NCBI GenBank assembly: GCA_026120185.1
Contig: JANUWF010003367.1
Coordinates: forward strand, 1,834,001-1,898,000
Source: Voacanga thouarsii
Lineage: Eukaryota; Streptophyta; Magnoliopsida; Gentianales; Apocynaceae
Reading direction: 5' to 3'
Length of the DNA: 64,000 bases
Shown: piece after piece, positions 1 to 10,076 of the stretch
How the letters are laid out: every line of letters begins with the position of its first letter
Numbering within the stretch: position 1 is the stretch's first letter
The notes under the pieces: model-generated
What the model saw: the letters and a program-made list of their open reading frames with translations, nothing else
The model's database searches: none
What the model was told of the DNA's origin: nothing
Translations under genes and position numbers: made by a program

Positions 1-421
1 GAGTAAAATCAACAGAAAGGAAGAGGGGAAAAATGGCAGAAAGGCTAGCTAATTAGCACCAATGAAGTGACACCTATTATTAACTCCTCGAGTTCTTTAA
101 AATTCAATTGATTGCCCCTCCCTCCCCTCCTTCTTCCTAGTATGGACTCTTAACTGGAAAAATGAATACTATAATATACTTTTTACATTCAATTGACAGT
201 ATACCATACAGTTCAAAATTTTAGCTCAAAGGAAATACTGGTAGAGCTTTGAAAAGTAAATGGGATAAGAAACAAGATGCACTCAGGAAAATTCCAGAAG
301 ACAATACACAGACTAATGCTATGCTCTTTAGAAACTTTTAGAACAAAAGAACACACACCCAACCCCCACCCCCACCCCAAAAATAAAAATAAAAAAAACT
401 CATGACAAGAGCATTCATTAC

Positions 422-955
422 CTTAGCTTCATAGCATTCGCAACTAATTCACTGCCTGATCCCAATCTCTTCAATAAGTTATCATATACAATAGGCTCTC
501 CATGAACCACTACTTCTTCTACCTCTTCTTCGGTTTCCAATTCATCCTCGGATGCTATACTTGAATTTTCCTCTAGAACAATTAACCAAATATTATTTCT
601 ATCTCAACAGAAAACTGCTACAGAGTTTTATTTATTTTAACCAAAAAAAAAACCTGAAACTTTAATGATAAAGCAAAAAAACTGTATGCAGCCTACCCGA
701 TTCATCCTTGGAAGGGAGATTACGAACAATTTCTTTCTCTTCATTGACACGACTATTTTTATTATTTCTGCCTCTCTTAGAGGCCTTGGGATTATGTCTC
801 TTCAACCCTGATTCAACAACATGTCAGATAAAATGCAACATAGCATAACTGCTGCGTTTTCAATATCAAACTCAAAGAAAACTTATCACGAACATAGGAA
901 AGAGAAGGAAGCCTTCTGAATTACCTCTCTTGCCAAAAACTTCTGGCTTCCCCAT
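422..955 (-). CDS. 5' part of a Lys-rich/acidic, possibly nucleolar protein gene (runs off left edge)
   Basis: Three exons read on the - strand: 955-925 (ATG start, MGKPEVFGKRG), 807-697 and 572-422. All junctions are GT-AG and the phases join cleanly. The N-terminus is basic (LKRHNPKASKRGRNNKNS). It is followed by an acidic stretch (SEDELETEEEVEEVV) and a segment containing EPIVYDNLLKRLGSGSELV. Coding stops at a splice donor at 421-420, and no further exon is visible in 1-419, so the rest lies left of the window. A basic head, an acidic block and a YDNLL motif suggest a nucleolar ribosome-biogenesis factor; UTP25 (DEF family) is my best guess from memory of that family's N-terminus, but the catalytic-like part is not in view. 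The gene model is fairly sure; the function is not. Confidence 0.55.
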
Positions 956-1034
956 TAGAAATTTGAGCTTTGGCGCTTTACAGAAAGAAGCGAAGGGTTT
1001 TAGAGAAAGAAGCGAAATTTGAGCTTTGGCGGTT
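956..1034. repeat. Short tandem duplication in the leader of the left-edge gene
   Basis: A unit containing AAATTTGAGCTTTGGCG occurs at about 958 and again at about 1014, separated by a purine-rich GAAAGAAGCGAA stretch that is itself repeated. It lies immediately upstream of the - strand ATG at 955, so it would fall in the 5' UTR or core promoter. Confidence 0.6.
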
Positions 1035-2445
1035 TTAGTATATCAGTATTATACTTGTACTAATTTACATTTTTAGCATTTTTATTAAAACAAAACTGAA
1101 TTGAATTACCAAATTATTTTGGTTCGGTTGTAACAAGATTTTTTAAAACTACAATTCAGTTTGGTTTTAATAAAATTTCTAAAAAACTGAATTAAAATTA
1201 AATTTTAAAATAGAACACCGAACCAAAAACTGAATACCCACCCCTACATATACACTTAAAAAATTATATATAAAATAATAAAAATGTTAATTTAAAATCT
1301 TATAGAATTACTTAATAAAATTTCTTTATATAGTGATATTTACTATTTAGAATGATTATTGACAAGCTCATTTTTGTGTGGCTGTCACATATTATTAGAT
1401 AAATAATTATTGAATTATTTTTTAAAAAATTACTTATTTATAGGTGTTTTATAATTCACACTCAACTGAAAAATATTGGTCAAATTTTAATTAAATAAAA
1501 ATATATGATTTAATGAACAAGATTTTTTTTTATATAATGCTAGTGCAAATACAACCTTAATTATTATTCTAAAATTTTAATTAAGCTAACTTTTGGAGGA
1601 AGATTTTTTAATAGTAGGTATAAATGTCATATTTTGAATTTGTGTGCGCAAGATAATTTAAAAAGTCTTGATTATTTTATTAAACCAATAAATTTTTTTT
1701 TTCTAATTTATGGTCTAAACAATCAATTTTTAAAAAATTGAAAATAAATTTGTCCAACTCATAGTATAAATCCAAATGATTTTTAGGAGATGTTCCAAAC
1801 AAATAGAATTCAACATGTGAGTTATTAAATGAATCTTTTCCATATAAAGAATTTGTGTGTGTGTGTGTGTGTGTGTTTTATTTTTTTTATTTTTGTTTTG
1901 GTGCAGATCAAGTTGTTGGAATACATTTATTTCAAATGAAATACTTGTAAAGGTAGTTTTTTTTTTTTAACTTAATAACACTATTTATAATTTGTATAGT
2001 ATTTATTATGCAATTTCACATTTAGTTGTTCAATAATATACTAATATTAGTAATATTTTTAGCAAATATTTTGGCAGTATTCTTTTGTCTCCTTATATTA
2101 AAGTTATTTAGAAATATCTTATATTAATTTAATTGTTACTATTTTTATTTATACTAGAATAAATAGTTTACAATATTACCTTACTTGTTATTATGACTTT
2201 TTAATTCCTCAAAATGATGACGATGATGATGATGATGTTCCTACTTAGGATCCTACATCTCTTCATGATGTTTTTGCATAATTATTAATGTAAAAACATT
2301 TTTATGAGTCGTATAATGAATGTTTTACAAGATATGGTTTAACTGTCTAAATTCTAAGTATATTAAGGTTATGATATCCAATAATTCTAAAATTAATAAA
2401 GCAAGATCTCCTATATTAAAAAGATCAAAACGACTGAGAGAGTCT
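1035..2445. other. AT-rich intergenic DNA with microsatellites and a hAT-like MITE end
   Basis: No gene is visible. The stretch ending near 1247 carries GGTTCGG / CCGAACC motifs and finishes ACCCACCCCTA, which resembles the end of the common non-autonomous hAT elements of plants; the opposite end is not recognisable. A (GT)n run lies at about 1855-1875 and a GATGAT run at about 2214-2238. Confidence 0.4.
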
Positions 2446-3189
2446 TCAAATTCCGCGGCGAGCTTGAATGATATTTAACTTGTACTTTGAAGTGAAATGA
2501 TACAAAAGGAAGGGGCTACAATGATGGTGGAGAGGAAGATAAGAAGAAGAGGAGAGAGGTGATGGCAGAGAAAGGGAAGAAGAGGAAGAAAAAGAGAAAA
2601 GATGATGAGTCATATATGTGTGTGTATATAAATTTATATACATATATATATATTGAATCACTAAAAATATTATTTCTATACATTTATAATATTACATTAA
2701 TCAATTTAATATCTTATGGCAATTAATTAGAGGGATGTTGTGACAAAATTTGAAGCTAATCGATTAAATCATTATTTATCGTATACAAATTAAGCACAAA
2801 TATATGAAGACCTAAGATGTGTACAGAATTTTACTTGGTAACTCAATGATCTAAACATTAGATGTCTTAATAAAGTTGAAACAAATTTTGGTGATAAAAT
2901 TTTAAGGTTATTTGATATATTTTACTACATTTTCTAGTGTAATATCTATACTATAGTAAAAAATTGCTAAAAAAAAATATTATGACCAAATTTGAAAGTA
3001 ATCATATATATTTTATCACGTGATCTACCATAATCTCAATATAAGAGCCTAAAATCTAACATATTTATAAATATAAGCATATCAAATTAACAATCCAACC
3101 ATTAGATTTTGTTCAAATTGCTAAAAAAAAAATATTACAAACAAATTGAAAGGTAATCAAAATTTCAATTTTGTGGGAATTTGAATGTA
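2446..3189. other. AT-rich DNA with repeated motifs, no gene seen
   Basis: A purine-rich block (about 2500-2600) gives a Ser/Pro low-complexity reading frame on the other strand, which I do not regard as coding. Between 2740 and 3165 a phrase of the type ACAAATTTGAAAGTAATC recurs three times with variation. This may be an internal part of the CACTA element whose end follows. Confidence 0.35.
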
Positions 3190-3599
3190 AAAGAATCGTC
3201 GTAAATAATGTATTTTTTACGATGGCCAAAAATTAGTCGTAAATAACAGCAAGACCTTTGTATATATTAACCTTTTACGACAGATACTTGCAAGACCATC
3301 ATAAAAGAACTGTCATAAATACCCTATTTTTTGAGACGGCCACAAAACTGTCATAAACAAATATAAGAGCGGCATATGTAAATATATTTACGACGACCTC
3401 AAAACTATCGTATATTACCTTTTGCGATAGGTCGTCACATTTACTATAATATATACGACTGTCTATTGCAAATATTAGATTAAATACGATGGCTCGAAAA
3501 TCATCATTTTTACTATGTATAAACCAGTATTTGTGACGGCTATAAAACTGCTGTGAATACTAGTGTCGTATATAGAAATTTTTTTTTTTTTTTTTTGGT
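3190..3599. mobile_element. CACTA (En/Spm-type) transposon end with subterminal repeats
   Basis: The segment ends in a T-run followed by GGTAGTG. Read on the other strand this begins CACTACCAAAAA, the classic CACTA terminus. The inner 400 bases carry many copies of a short subterminal motif in both orientations (TTTACGAC, GTCGTAAATA, ACGACGGCC and variants). Such dense motifs are the known binding region of the TNPA-type protein in this superfamily. The opposite end is not certain: a CACTAAAAAT string at 2655 is the only nearby candidate, and its flanks do not match as a 3-bp target duplication. No transposase is visible, so this is a truncated or non-autonomous copy. Confidence 0.6.
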
Positions 3600-5416
3600 A
3601 GTGACCCCAAACAAAACTAAGTGGGGTGTATAATAAAATAAGAAAACTAAATAAACACACGATAGTCTTTTTTGCAGCACTTTTATGTCATTCTTGAACT
3701 GTATTTGCAAGAGAAATCCAACTTGTCCTAGTTTCTTATGGTGTAATGATTTAGAAGACCATATGTATATCAATAGTTTTGTGAATTACTTAAGAATGAG
3801 GTGAAAATTTGAGGAAAGGCCCAAAATAAGTTTAGGTAGAAAATACTCTTTAAGAAGAAGGAAGATTATAAATTGATTTAAGAAGGTCATGAGACAACTT
3901 ACTAGGAACCTATTGATCTTGTTAAAAATATTCTAGGAAATGATATCATTTTGTGGTTTGTGGACAAAAAAAGGTTAAAAGAGTATAATCTAACTGCATT
4001 AATAAGTAAGGAAAAGAAAATAATCTGGCCAGGTTGGAAAACATTAGCATGGTGGAGAAGAAAGAAGAAGAGAGAAGAGAAGAGTCCCAAGAAAAAAGAA
4101 AACATGTTCATTTTCCACATAAAATTAAGCTTTAAAACTAAAGCCAACTATAATTGTATTCCCAAAAGAGAAAAAATCAATTTGCCATCCTAAATATAGT
4201 TAAAATCTCAAATTACCACTATAACTTTATTTTGAATCTAATTAGTATGTGAATTATGATTTTTTTTCCAAATTGCCATCTAAGCACCTTGACCATTAGT
4301 CAATATTGGGCAAGCTCCTCGTGTGACCCTAAATAAGGACAAAATGGTAAAGTCGCATGCTTTGGCACCTAAAACTGCCTAATGGAAGAGGATTTATTTC
4401 ATTAAAAAAATCTAAAACAAAATCGAAAGAAACACATTGGGGTGCAAAGCAAATATTTAGGATTTAGTAATCCCCAAAATTATTAGTAAAATCATTTATC
4501 ATCTTGAAAAAAGGGTAAGATAGACTTGACCAAAATTCACAAAGCTAATGATTGAGTAAATTTATTTAGTAAATTTCTCCAAAATCTTGAATATGGTTAT
4601 TGAAGTTGTTGACAAGAAAGTTGAATTTTGTATTAGGTAAGAGAATTAAGGATTAATATCGAGTGAATTAATTTGGTGTGGGTAGAAGAAGATTAAGGAC
4701 CCAAGTTGAGTATTTTTTGTTGACGATTGTTAGAGCATTCAACACCAATATCTTGGGTGGTGAGGCAAGCTCTAAAAGAGTTGGAATTCAAAACAAGGGC
4801 TCATATATATGGTATATCTTTTCGTTTTGTAAATGGAAAATTTAACTTAATTTAGCTTTGTATATAGCATTAGTGTTTAAAAAAATATTTTTTTCATCTT
4901 GACTACTGCATATAACTGTGGTGCTAATCTATTATCAAAACATTCTAGAAGAGTTGGAAAGTTAAACTATCTTTTCTCTTGGTACATAAAGCATATGATT
5001 TCTTTTACACATTTTTCATGGTTCTCGATAGTATATCTGTTGTACGCAACTTTTTGTAGTTCTTAATAGGATTTTAACTAATCTTAATACTGAAACTATT
5101 TTTGCATATTTATTTAAAGTAGTTTTACTTGTAGGAGCTTTAGTTCCATATGTTGGTAATGGTTGCTGTTGAATAGAATAGTAGAAAATATACCCATGGA
5201 AATTTTAGAACTAACAAATCTTTCTTACTTACTTTATATGTGTAGTGTCATAAACATGATAATTGGGAAAATGCCAAGAAAAGTTATGTTATTGTCTAGC
5301 CATCTCTGTCTCTTCCTTTTCCCATCATTTTAGCATAGGAATAAGTTAAACATCTAAAAAATTTATAAACATATTACAGTGAAAAGGTAAGTGAGATGTT
5401 CAAACATTTGTTTAAA
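3600..5416. other. Intergenic DNA, no gene seen
   Basis: The stretch is AT-rich with scattered purine-rich runs (for example 4050-4120, which yields a Lys/Arg-rich open frame of no evident origin). I see no conserved protein motif, RNA gene or clear transposon end. Confidence 0.5.
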
Positions 5417-5426
5417 TACTTACCTC
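5417..5426. repeat. Left target-site duplication of the MULE
   Basis: TACTTACCTC directly precedes the element. TACTTATCTC follows its other end, so 9 of 10 bases agree. A 9-11 bp duplication is the signature length for Mutator-like elements. Confidence 0.85.
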
Positions 5427-5620
5427 GGGGTTTTGATCAGAATGGCCCCATTAGGGGCCATTCGTCCTCATGTGGCCCCACGGGGGGCAGGAGGCCTAAA
5501 CTGGCCTGGACGCATTCGTCGATAGCGTCCTCATTTAAATGAGGACGCTATCCAAGAATGCGTCCGTATTTACTTAGGACGCTATTCTTAAATGCGTCAT
5601 TAGTAAGTTAGGACGCATAC
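5427..5620. repeat. Left terminal inverted repeat of the MULE
   Basis: This arm matches the reverse complement of 14204-14373 with substitutions and about 24 bases of extra length. It contains a near-perfect hairpin (AATGGCCCC-ATTA-GGGGCCATT, 5440-5461) and several copies of the motif AGGACGCTAT / ATAGCGTCCT spaced by 20-30 bases. Such repeated subterminal motifs are plausible transposase binding sites. Confidence 0.85.
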
Positions 5621-5849
5621 GCAAATAGCGCCCTATACATTGTACCTCATATTTTAATGATTCTGTTATACAATTTATTATCCTTTACAGTAGAATAAAT
5701 TGTTTGTATTAACGGTTGAAATTATATTAACTTTAAAAAATATAATAGAAGTGTGTGTAATTAATGGATAAATAAAAAAAAATGGGACAAAGAATGTCAA
5801 TTGCATAATGAATTTTATTATCATTAAATAAATTTGTTACAATACAACT

Positions 5850-8575
5850 GAATGCAATCTAATTTATTCTCCAGGTTAAAAACTAGTGCTATTGCAATTT
5901 CACCTGTTATGTCCCGTTTGATGGTAATTTCCACATCTTGGTGGAGACCCTTCATTTCGATAGTCCATTTCTCCTTGAAAACGTGCAGTACGCCTCCGTC
6001 CCGGTCTATTACATTTAAGGGCTGGTGTGTAGCCCTCTAACGAAAAGTCAGCATTACGCCATAAATTTTCATTGTTGACTGGATAGAAGTCATTGTTGTA
6101 AGCCGCAATATATTTATCCAAGGAGTATATAGGCAGTACAAAATTAGAAGGTTGCTAGCCACGGTGTCGGCAGACAGCGAATACATGCGTGCACGGCAAG
6201 CCAAAAATATTCCATTTCGTGCAGCTGCAGTCCCGTGAAGACATTTTTACTATATACACATTGTTTTCTTTTCCTCCAACTCTCGCGGGTGTCCTAACAC
6301 TGAAAATTCCAACTCGTTTATTATATTACACAACCTTATAACTTTTTGCCTTCTGCAAAGCTGCTTGGAATGTATTCCATATCAATAGAGGAAATGGTTT
6401 GTTACAGTGTGTGGCCTCGGATCGATGCAGATTAAAATATTCGACAATCTTCGAGAATGTTGCATCGACAAGGGCTGTGATAAGTAATGCTCTTGTTTTT
6501 TTTAGAACACTATTTAACAATTCGGATAAATTTGTCGTCATGCATCCGTATCGATTTCCCCCATCATGTGAAAGTGACCATTTTTCCGGGCCAATACGCA
6601 TCAACTAGTTGTACGCCTCCTGATTGTATTCTCTTATTTCGTTCATTACAGATTCAAACTTAGATTTCTTCCTCTCTGTTTCGGCTTTGTACATGAGTCG
6701 CTTCAACTCGGTATTCTTGAACTATTTGTTAAAATTGGCACGAATATGGCGTAGACAGTACCTGTGAACTCCCATTGGCTCCGCCCACTCAGCCTATGTC
6801 CTCATAGCTGACAAGATTCCAGCGTGCCTGTCTGACACAATATAAACATGTCTTTCACACACCACATATCTCCGGAGAAGTCTAAGAAACCATCCCCAAC
6901 TCTCATTTGATTCAGCATCGACAATAGCAAAAGTTAGGGGAAAAACGTGATTATTAGCATCCCAAGTGCTTGCTATCAACATGACACTCTTATATGTCCC
7001 TCTTAAATGGATTTCGTCGATTGAAATCACAAGGCGACAATGCCTAAATCCGTCAATCGATGGTTTGAAAGCCCAAAATACGAACTTGAAAATCTTTGTA
7101 TCCTTGGCATTGATGTTGTGGTGTTTCCAGTGTACAACTGTACCGAGATTTGAATCTTGTAATGCCAACATATACGCTGGTAGTACTCTGAAAGTAGAGG
7201 ACCATGTGTCATATAAAAACTCAACAGCAGCCTTCCTAGAATACCATCCTTTTCTGTATGAACATCCAACCTGGTACTTATCGTGTACAACCCTTATTAT
7301 GGTACTAACACTTGTCTCAGGGTTATCTCTGATAAGATGCAATATGTGTTGTGCAATAAATTTGGAGGACAAATTTCGATTGTTATTGTTTATGACCCTT
7401 TGGAGACATGCATATTCGCCATTCCAAACCGAAATTTCCCATCGTCCAGTATTTGCTTTCTTAATGATTCAAACGTACCAAGTACATGGGTTCTGCTCAG
7501 TGTTATTCCTGCAAGAGGCTATCCAAATCGCACTCTTACTTTTAATATCAGTGAACTCACAGCCCTTCTTAACGTGCCATAATCTTACAGCATGCACTGC
7601 TTCTGACTTATCCCAAAACCGTATTTTATGCCTTAACTCCCAATTTTCTGCTGTCCATTCATCAACACGTAAGTCATCACCGGCATAATAAAAGTCACCT
7701 TCAGGTGCCTCCGAGCCTATATCCTGGAAACTGCTGTATGTATGCAAATTTCTTACATAGACTGTTATTTGATGCGCTGGTTCTAGTGGGGCATACATTG
7801 ATGTGTGTCGAGATAGCACATCATCCTAGTCACTGTGGCTACTGCTACCGATGTCACTGTCGCCCACGTCATCGATATCGATTCCATATTCTCCTTCTGA
7901 GGTAGGTGGTCCATCGATGTCAGATGTTGGTCCTAGTGAGTCCATGACTGCAGTCCCATTAATTATTGGTTGCTCATCCGCTTGCATTGTTTTTGGCTCA
8001 TTTAGTGGATCAGCATTTTGGTGGCTCTATAGTTATGGCAACTGATTCTGGACGGTTGTTATTTCCAACCCTTCTTGTTGGAGTAGCAAATATGTGTAGG
8101 AAATGGTATGAGGCAATTGTTAGGCGGGAAATGATGTTGACGGTATGGAAGTGCCAGTATTAGCTTCAGAAACTGTTTGCACGTTGTGTGGTGCATCTAA
8201 AATGGGCTATGTCTTTACATAAATATGTACTCCACCCTCCTTGAAAATGGAATACAAAGTCCAAATATTATCCATATCGCTATCATCCTACAATGTAAGC
8301 AACCTCCATTGAACACGGTCTCCATATACCAAAGGATATCTCATGGATATATCCAATGTAAATAACATCCTATCAATCCGCATGTATGTATAGATTCTGT
8401 TGACAAGCATGTGGAATGATATTTTACGCTGCAAGACTAGTCTCTTTCTACACGAGCCTGCAAAGATGACTGAACCACCTGCTTCGTATGAGAGAGGGCA
8501 ATCCCAGAAGAAGCCAAGGGATAGTGGTGTTTCAAGTGACATAATGGTATGGACTTGGAAAAAAAATAACTTCAA
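5850..8575 (-). pseudogene. mudrA-type MULE transposase, degenerate
   Basis: Read from 8575 down, the parts follow the normal MuDR order. First is an N-terminal region (ISFHMLVNRIYTYMRIDRM, about 8500-8290). Next is the MuDR DNA-binding segment near 7650-7480 (FWDKSEAVHAVRLWHVKKG). The DDE core lies at 7372-6794, with the first Asp in SIDEIHLRGTYKS and the second in VSDRHAGIL. A C-terminal helical region follows (6604-6326). A SWIM zinc finger at about 6230-6170 has the pattern CSC...PCTH (DCSCTKWNIFGLPCTH). Last is a zinc-knuckle relic (CGNYHQTGHNR) near 5900, in which one cysteine is Tyr and a stop codon falls inside. Frame changes near 7400-7460 and several in-frame stops break it. Active elements need the intact DDE protein to cut and rejoin the ends, so this copy could move only in trans. 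Confidence 0.85.
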
Positions 8576-8675
8576 CTGAACGTAGTTTGGCTTCCTCTAT
8601 ATCTGGTGTTTTTTTTTTTTTTTTGTTGCCTGAATGGAATGAAGTGGTTCCAAGATTGCATGGAACTAAATAGGT

Positions 8676-8937
8676 GCCATAGGACGCTATTCATAATTGC
8701 GTCCTTCATAAGGACGCTATTAATGATTGCATCTTATGGTACATTGTCAAATCTAAAGTACGCTCAAATCCCGGGTATCTTGTTTCAAAGTGAGAATATT
8801 TTGTCGGTTGCAAATAGGACGCTAATGTAAATAGCGTCCTACTGTACAAGTTCTGAATATTTTCAGAAAGGCTGTCATATGACACATTTCACGATAGCGT
8901 TCAACGTCATTTCTGAAAATTTAAGACGCTATCTACT
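8676..8937. repeat. Internal cluster of terminal-repeat-like motifs in the MULE
   Basis: The same AGGACGCTAT / ATAGCGTCCT motifs found in both element ends recur here, between the two genes: near 8682, 8707, 8816, 8834, 8893 and 8925, mostly as inverted pairs. The cluster lies just upstream of the transposase start. In several MULEs the ends double as promoters, so an internal copy here could be the transposase promoter or a remnant of a second element end. Confidence 0.6.
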
Positions 8938-8955
8938 CGGCAAAAGCTTTCTAAC

Positions 8956-9058
8956 TCTTGACAATCTATCTTTGACGTACACGTTCGACGTCTCTCTTTT
9001 GTTTTTCTGAAACCATAAGAGAGGCATACATGTGTGCGTCAAAGGTAGATTATCAAGA
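8956..9058. repeat. Imperfect hairpin, about 43-base arms
   Basis: TCTTGACAATCTATCTTTGA (from 8956) faces TCAAAGGTAGATTATCAAGA (ending 9058). The arms are about 43 bases, agree at roughly 80% of positions and are separated by about 13 bases. Several differences would be G-U pairs in RNA. Confidence 0.6.
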
Positions 9059-10076
9059 CATGCTTACGGTATTACCCTGCGATTTATTATTTGGCGTCCA
9101 GGGTGCTAAAAAATGGTAAGTATATTTGTAGTTACGTTAATATCAAAGCATTGATATTTGATTTCCAGCTTTAGCGGCTTGTAGAAAATGTATTGTCTGA
9201 AAGAATAATTGGCTAGAGAAATCGTTTCCCGGGGAGGGTCATCTTACTCTGGCTTGGATTGTCTGGTGGAAGACCTAAAAGGGTTGAGCATGCTTCGGAC
9301 GATAGCAGAATTGCAAAATTAAGTTTTTTTTTTTTTTTGTCCTTTTCTCCCTGGTTTTTTTAAATTGGCCTTGTCTTCATTTCTGATAATGATATTTTTG
9401 TCTTGCTGGTGAATGAAGATATTGCACTATTTTATAGTTAGATTTGAAATAATTATTTTGAGATGTTGTTATTTAAATGTAATAAAAAATTATAAAATAT
9501 GAGTATATAATAATTTTAAAATAATAATTTAAATTATAATTATTTTTAATTAAATGAAAGTTTTGAATCACACCCTTTGACTCGGGAATCTACTGTGCAG
9601 GAAAGCTGAAAAGGTTATTGTCCACAATTAACTCTATGTCGCATAAAACAACAGTAAAACTCTTGCACTTTGTTTCAAAGAACAAAGGTAAAATTAATTA
9701 AAAATAGATGTCAAAAACTTTTGATTGAAGGAGTAGTATACAAATTTTCCCAAGATGAGGAAAAAATGAACGTAAATGGTAAGCATAAAATTCCCCTTAA
9801 TTGTTTTTTTTTTTTTTTAGTTTTAGTTTCTCGTTGTCTCCCTCTATTTTCAATCATTTCTCAAATTTCTTGTAGCCATTAAAAGCATTATAACCATGAA
9901 TATCCCAATATTGAAGACACAACCAACAATTCATTGATTCTTAGACTGCATAGTAACAAAATACAATTGGAGAGAGTGCAAGTGCATTTTGCCAAACCAA
10001 AAATAAAAAATAAAAAATAAGTGATAAAGGGAGAATCAATTATATACAGAACAATAAGAAAGCATGCAGACTGAGT

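Larger units (their letters stand above)
8576..10076. other. Spacer between the two MULE genes
   Basis: Apart from the motif cluster and hairpin listed separately, this 1.5-kb spacer is AT-rich with T-runs (8610-8624, 9323-9338, 9804-9819). I see no coding exon with confidence. It must contain the transposase promoter and the PMD gene's 3' end. Confidence 0.5.

Noticed and set aside
2446..2661. Ser/Leu/Tyr-rich open frame on the - strand
   Set aside because: Low complexity arising from purine runs and TATA repeats; no start context, exon structure or family match.
2655..2667. CACTAAAAATATT as the second end of the CACTA element
   Set aside because: Only the first five bases agree with the other terminus and the flanking 3-bp duplication does not match, so I left the left boundary open.
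3951..4193. Lys-rich open frame of 80 codons
   Set aside because: Produced by A/G-rich sequence; an overlapping antisense frame is equally open and neither resembles a protein family.
6966..7688. 240-codon open frame on the + strand inside the MULE
   Set aside because: It is antisense to the mudrA transposase DDE core, which has clear family motifs on the - strand. The + strand frame has no recognisable domain.
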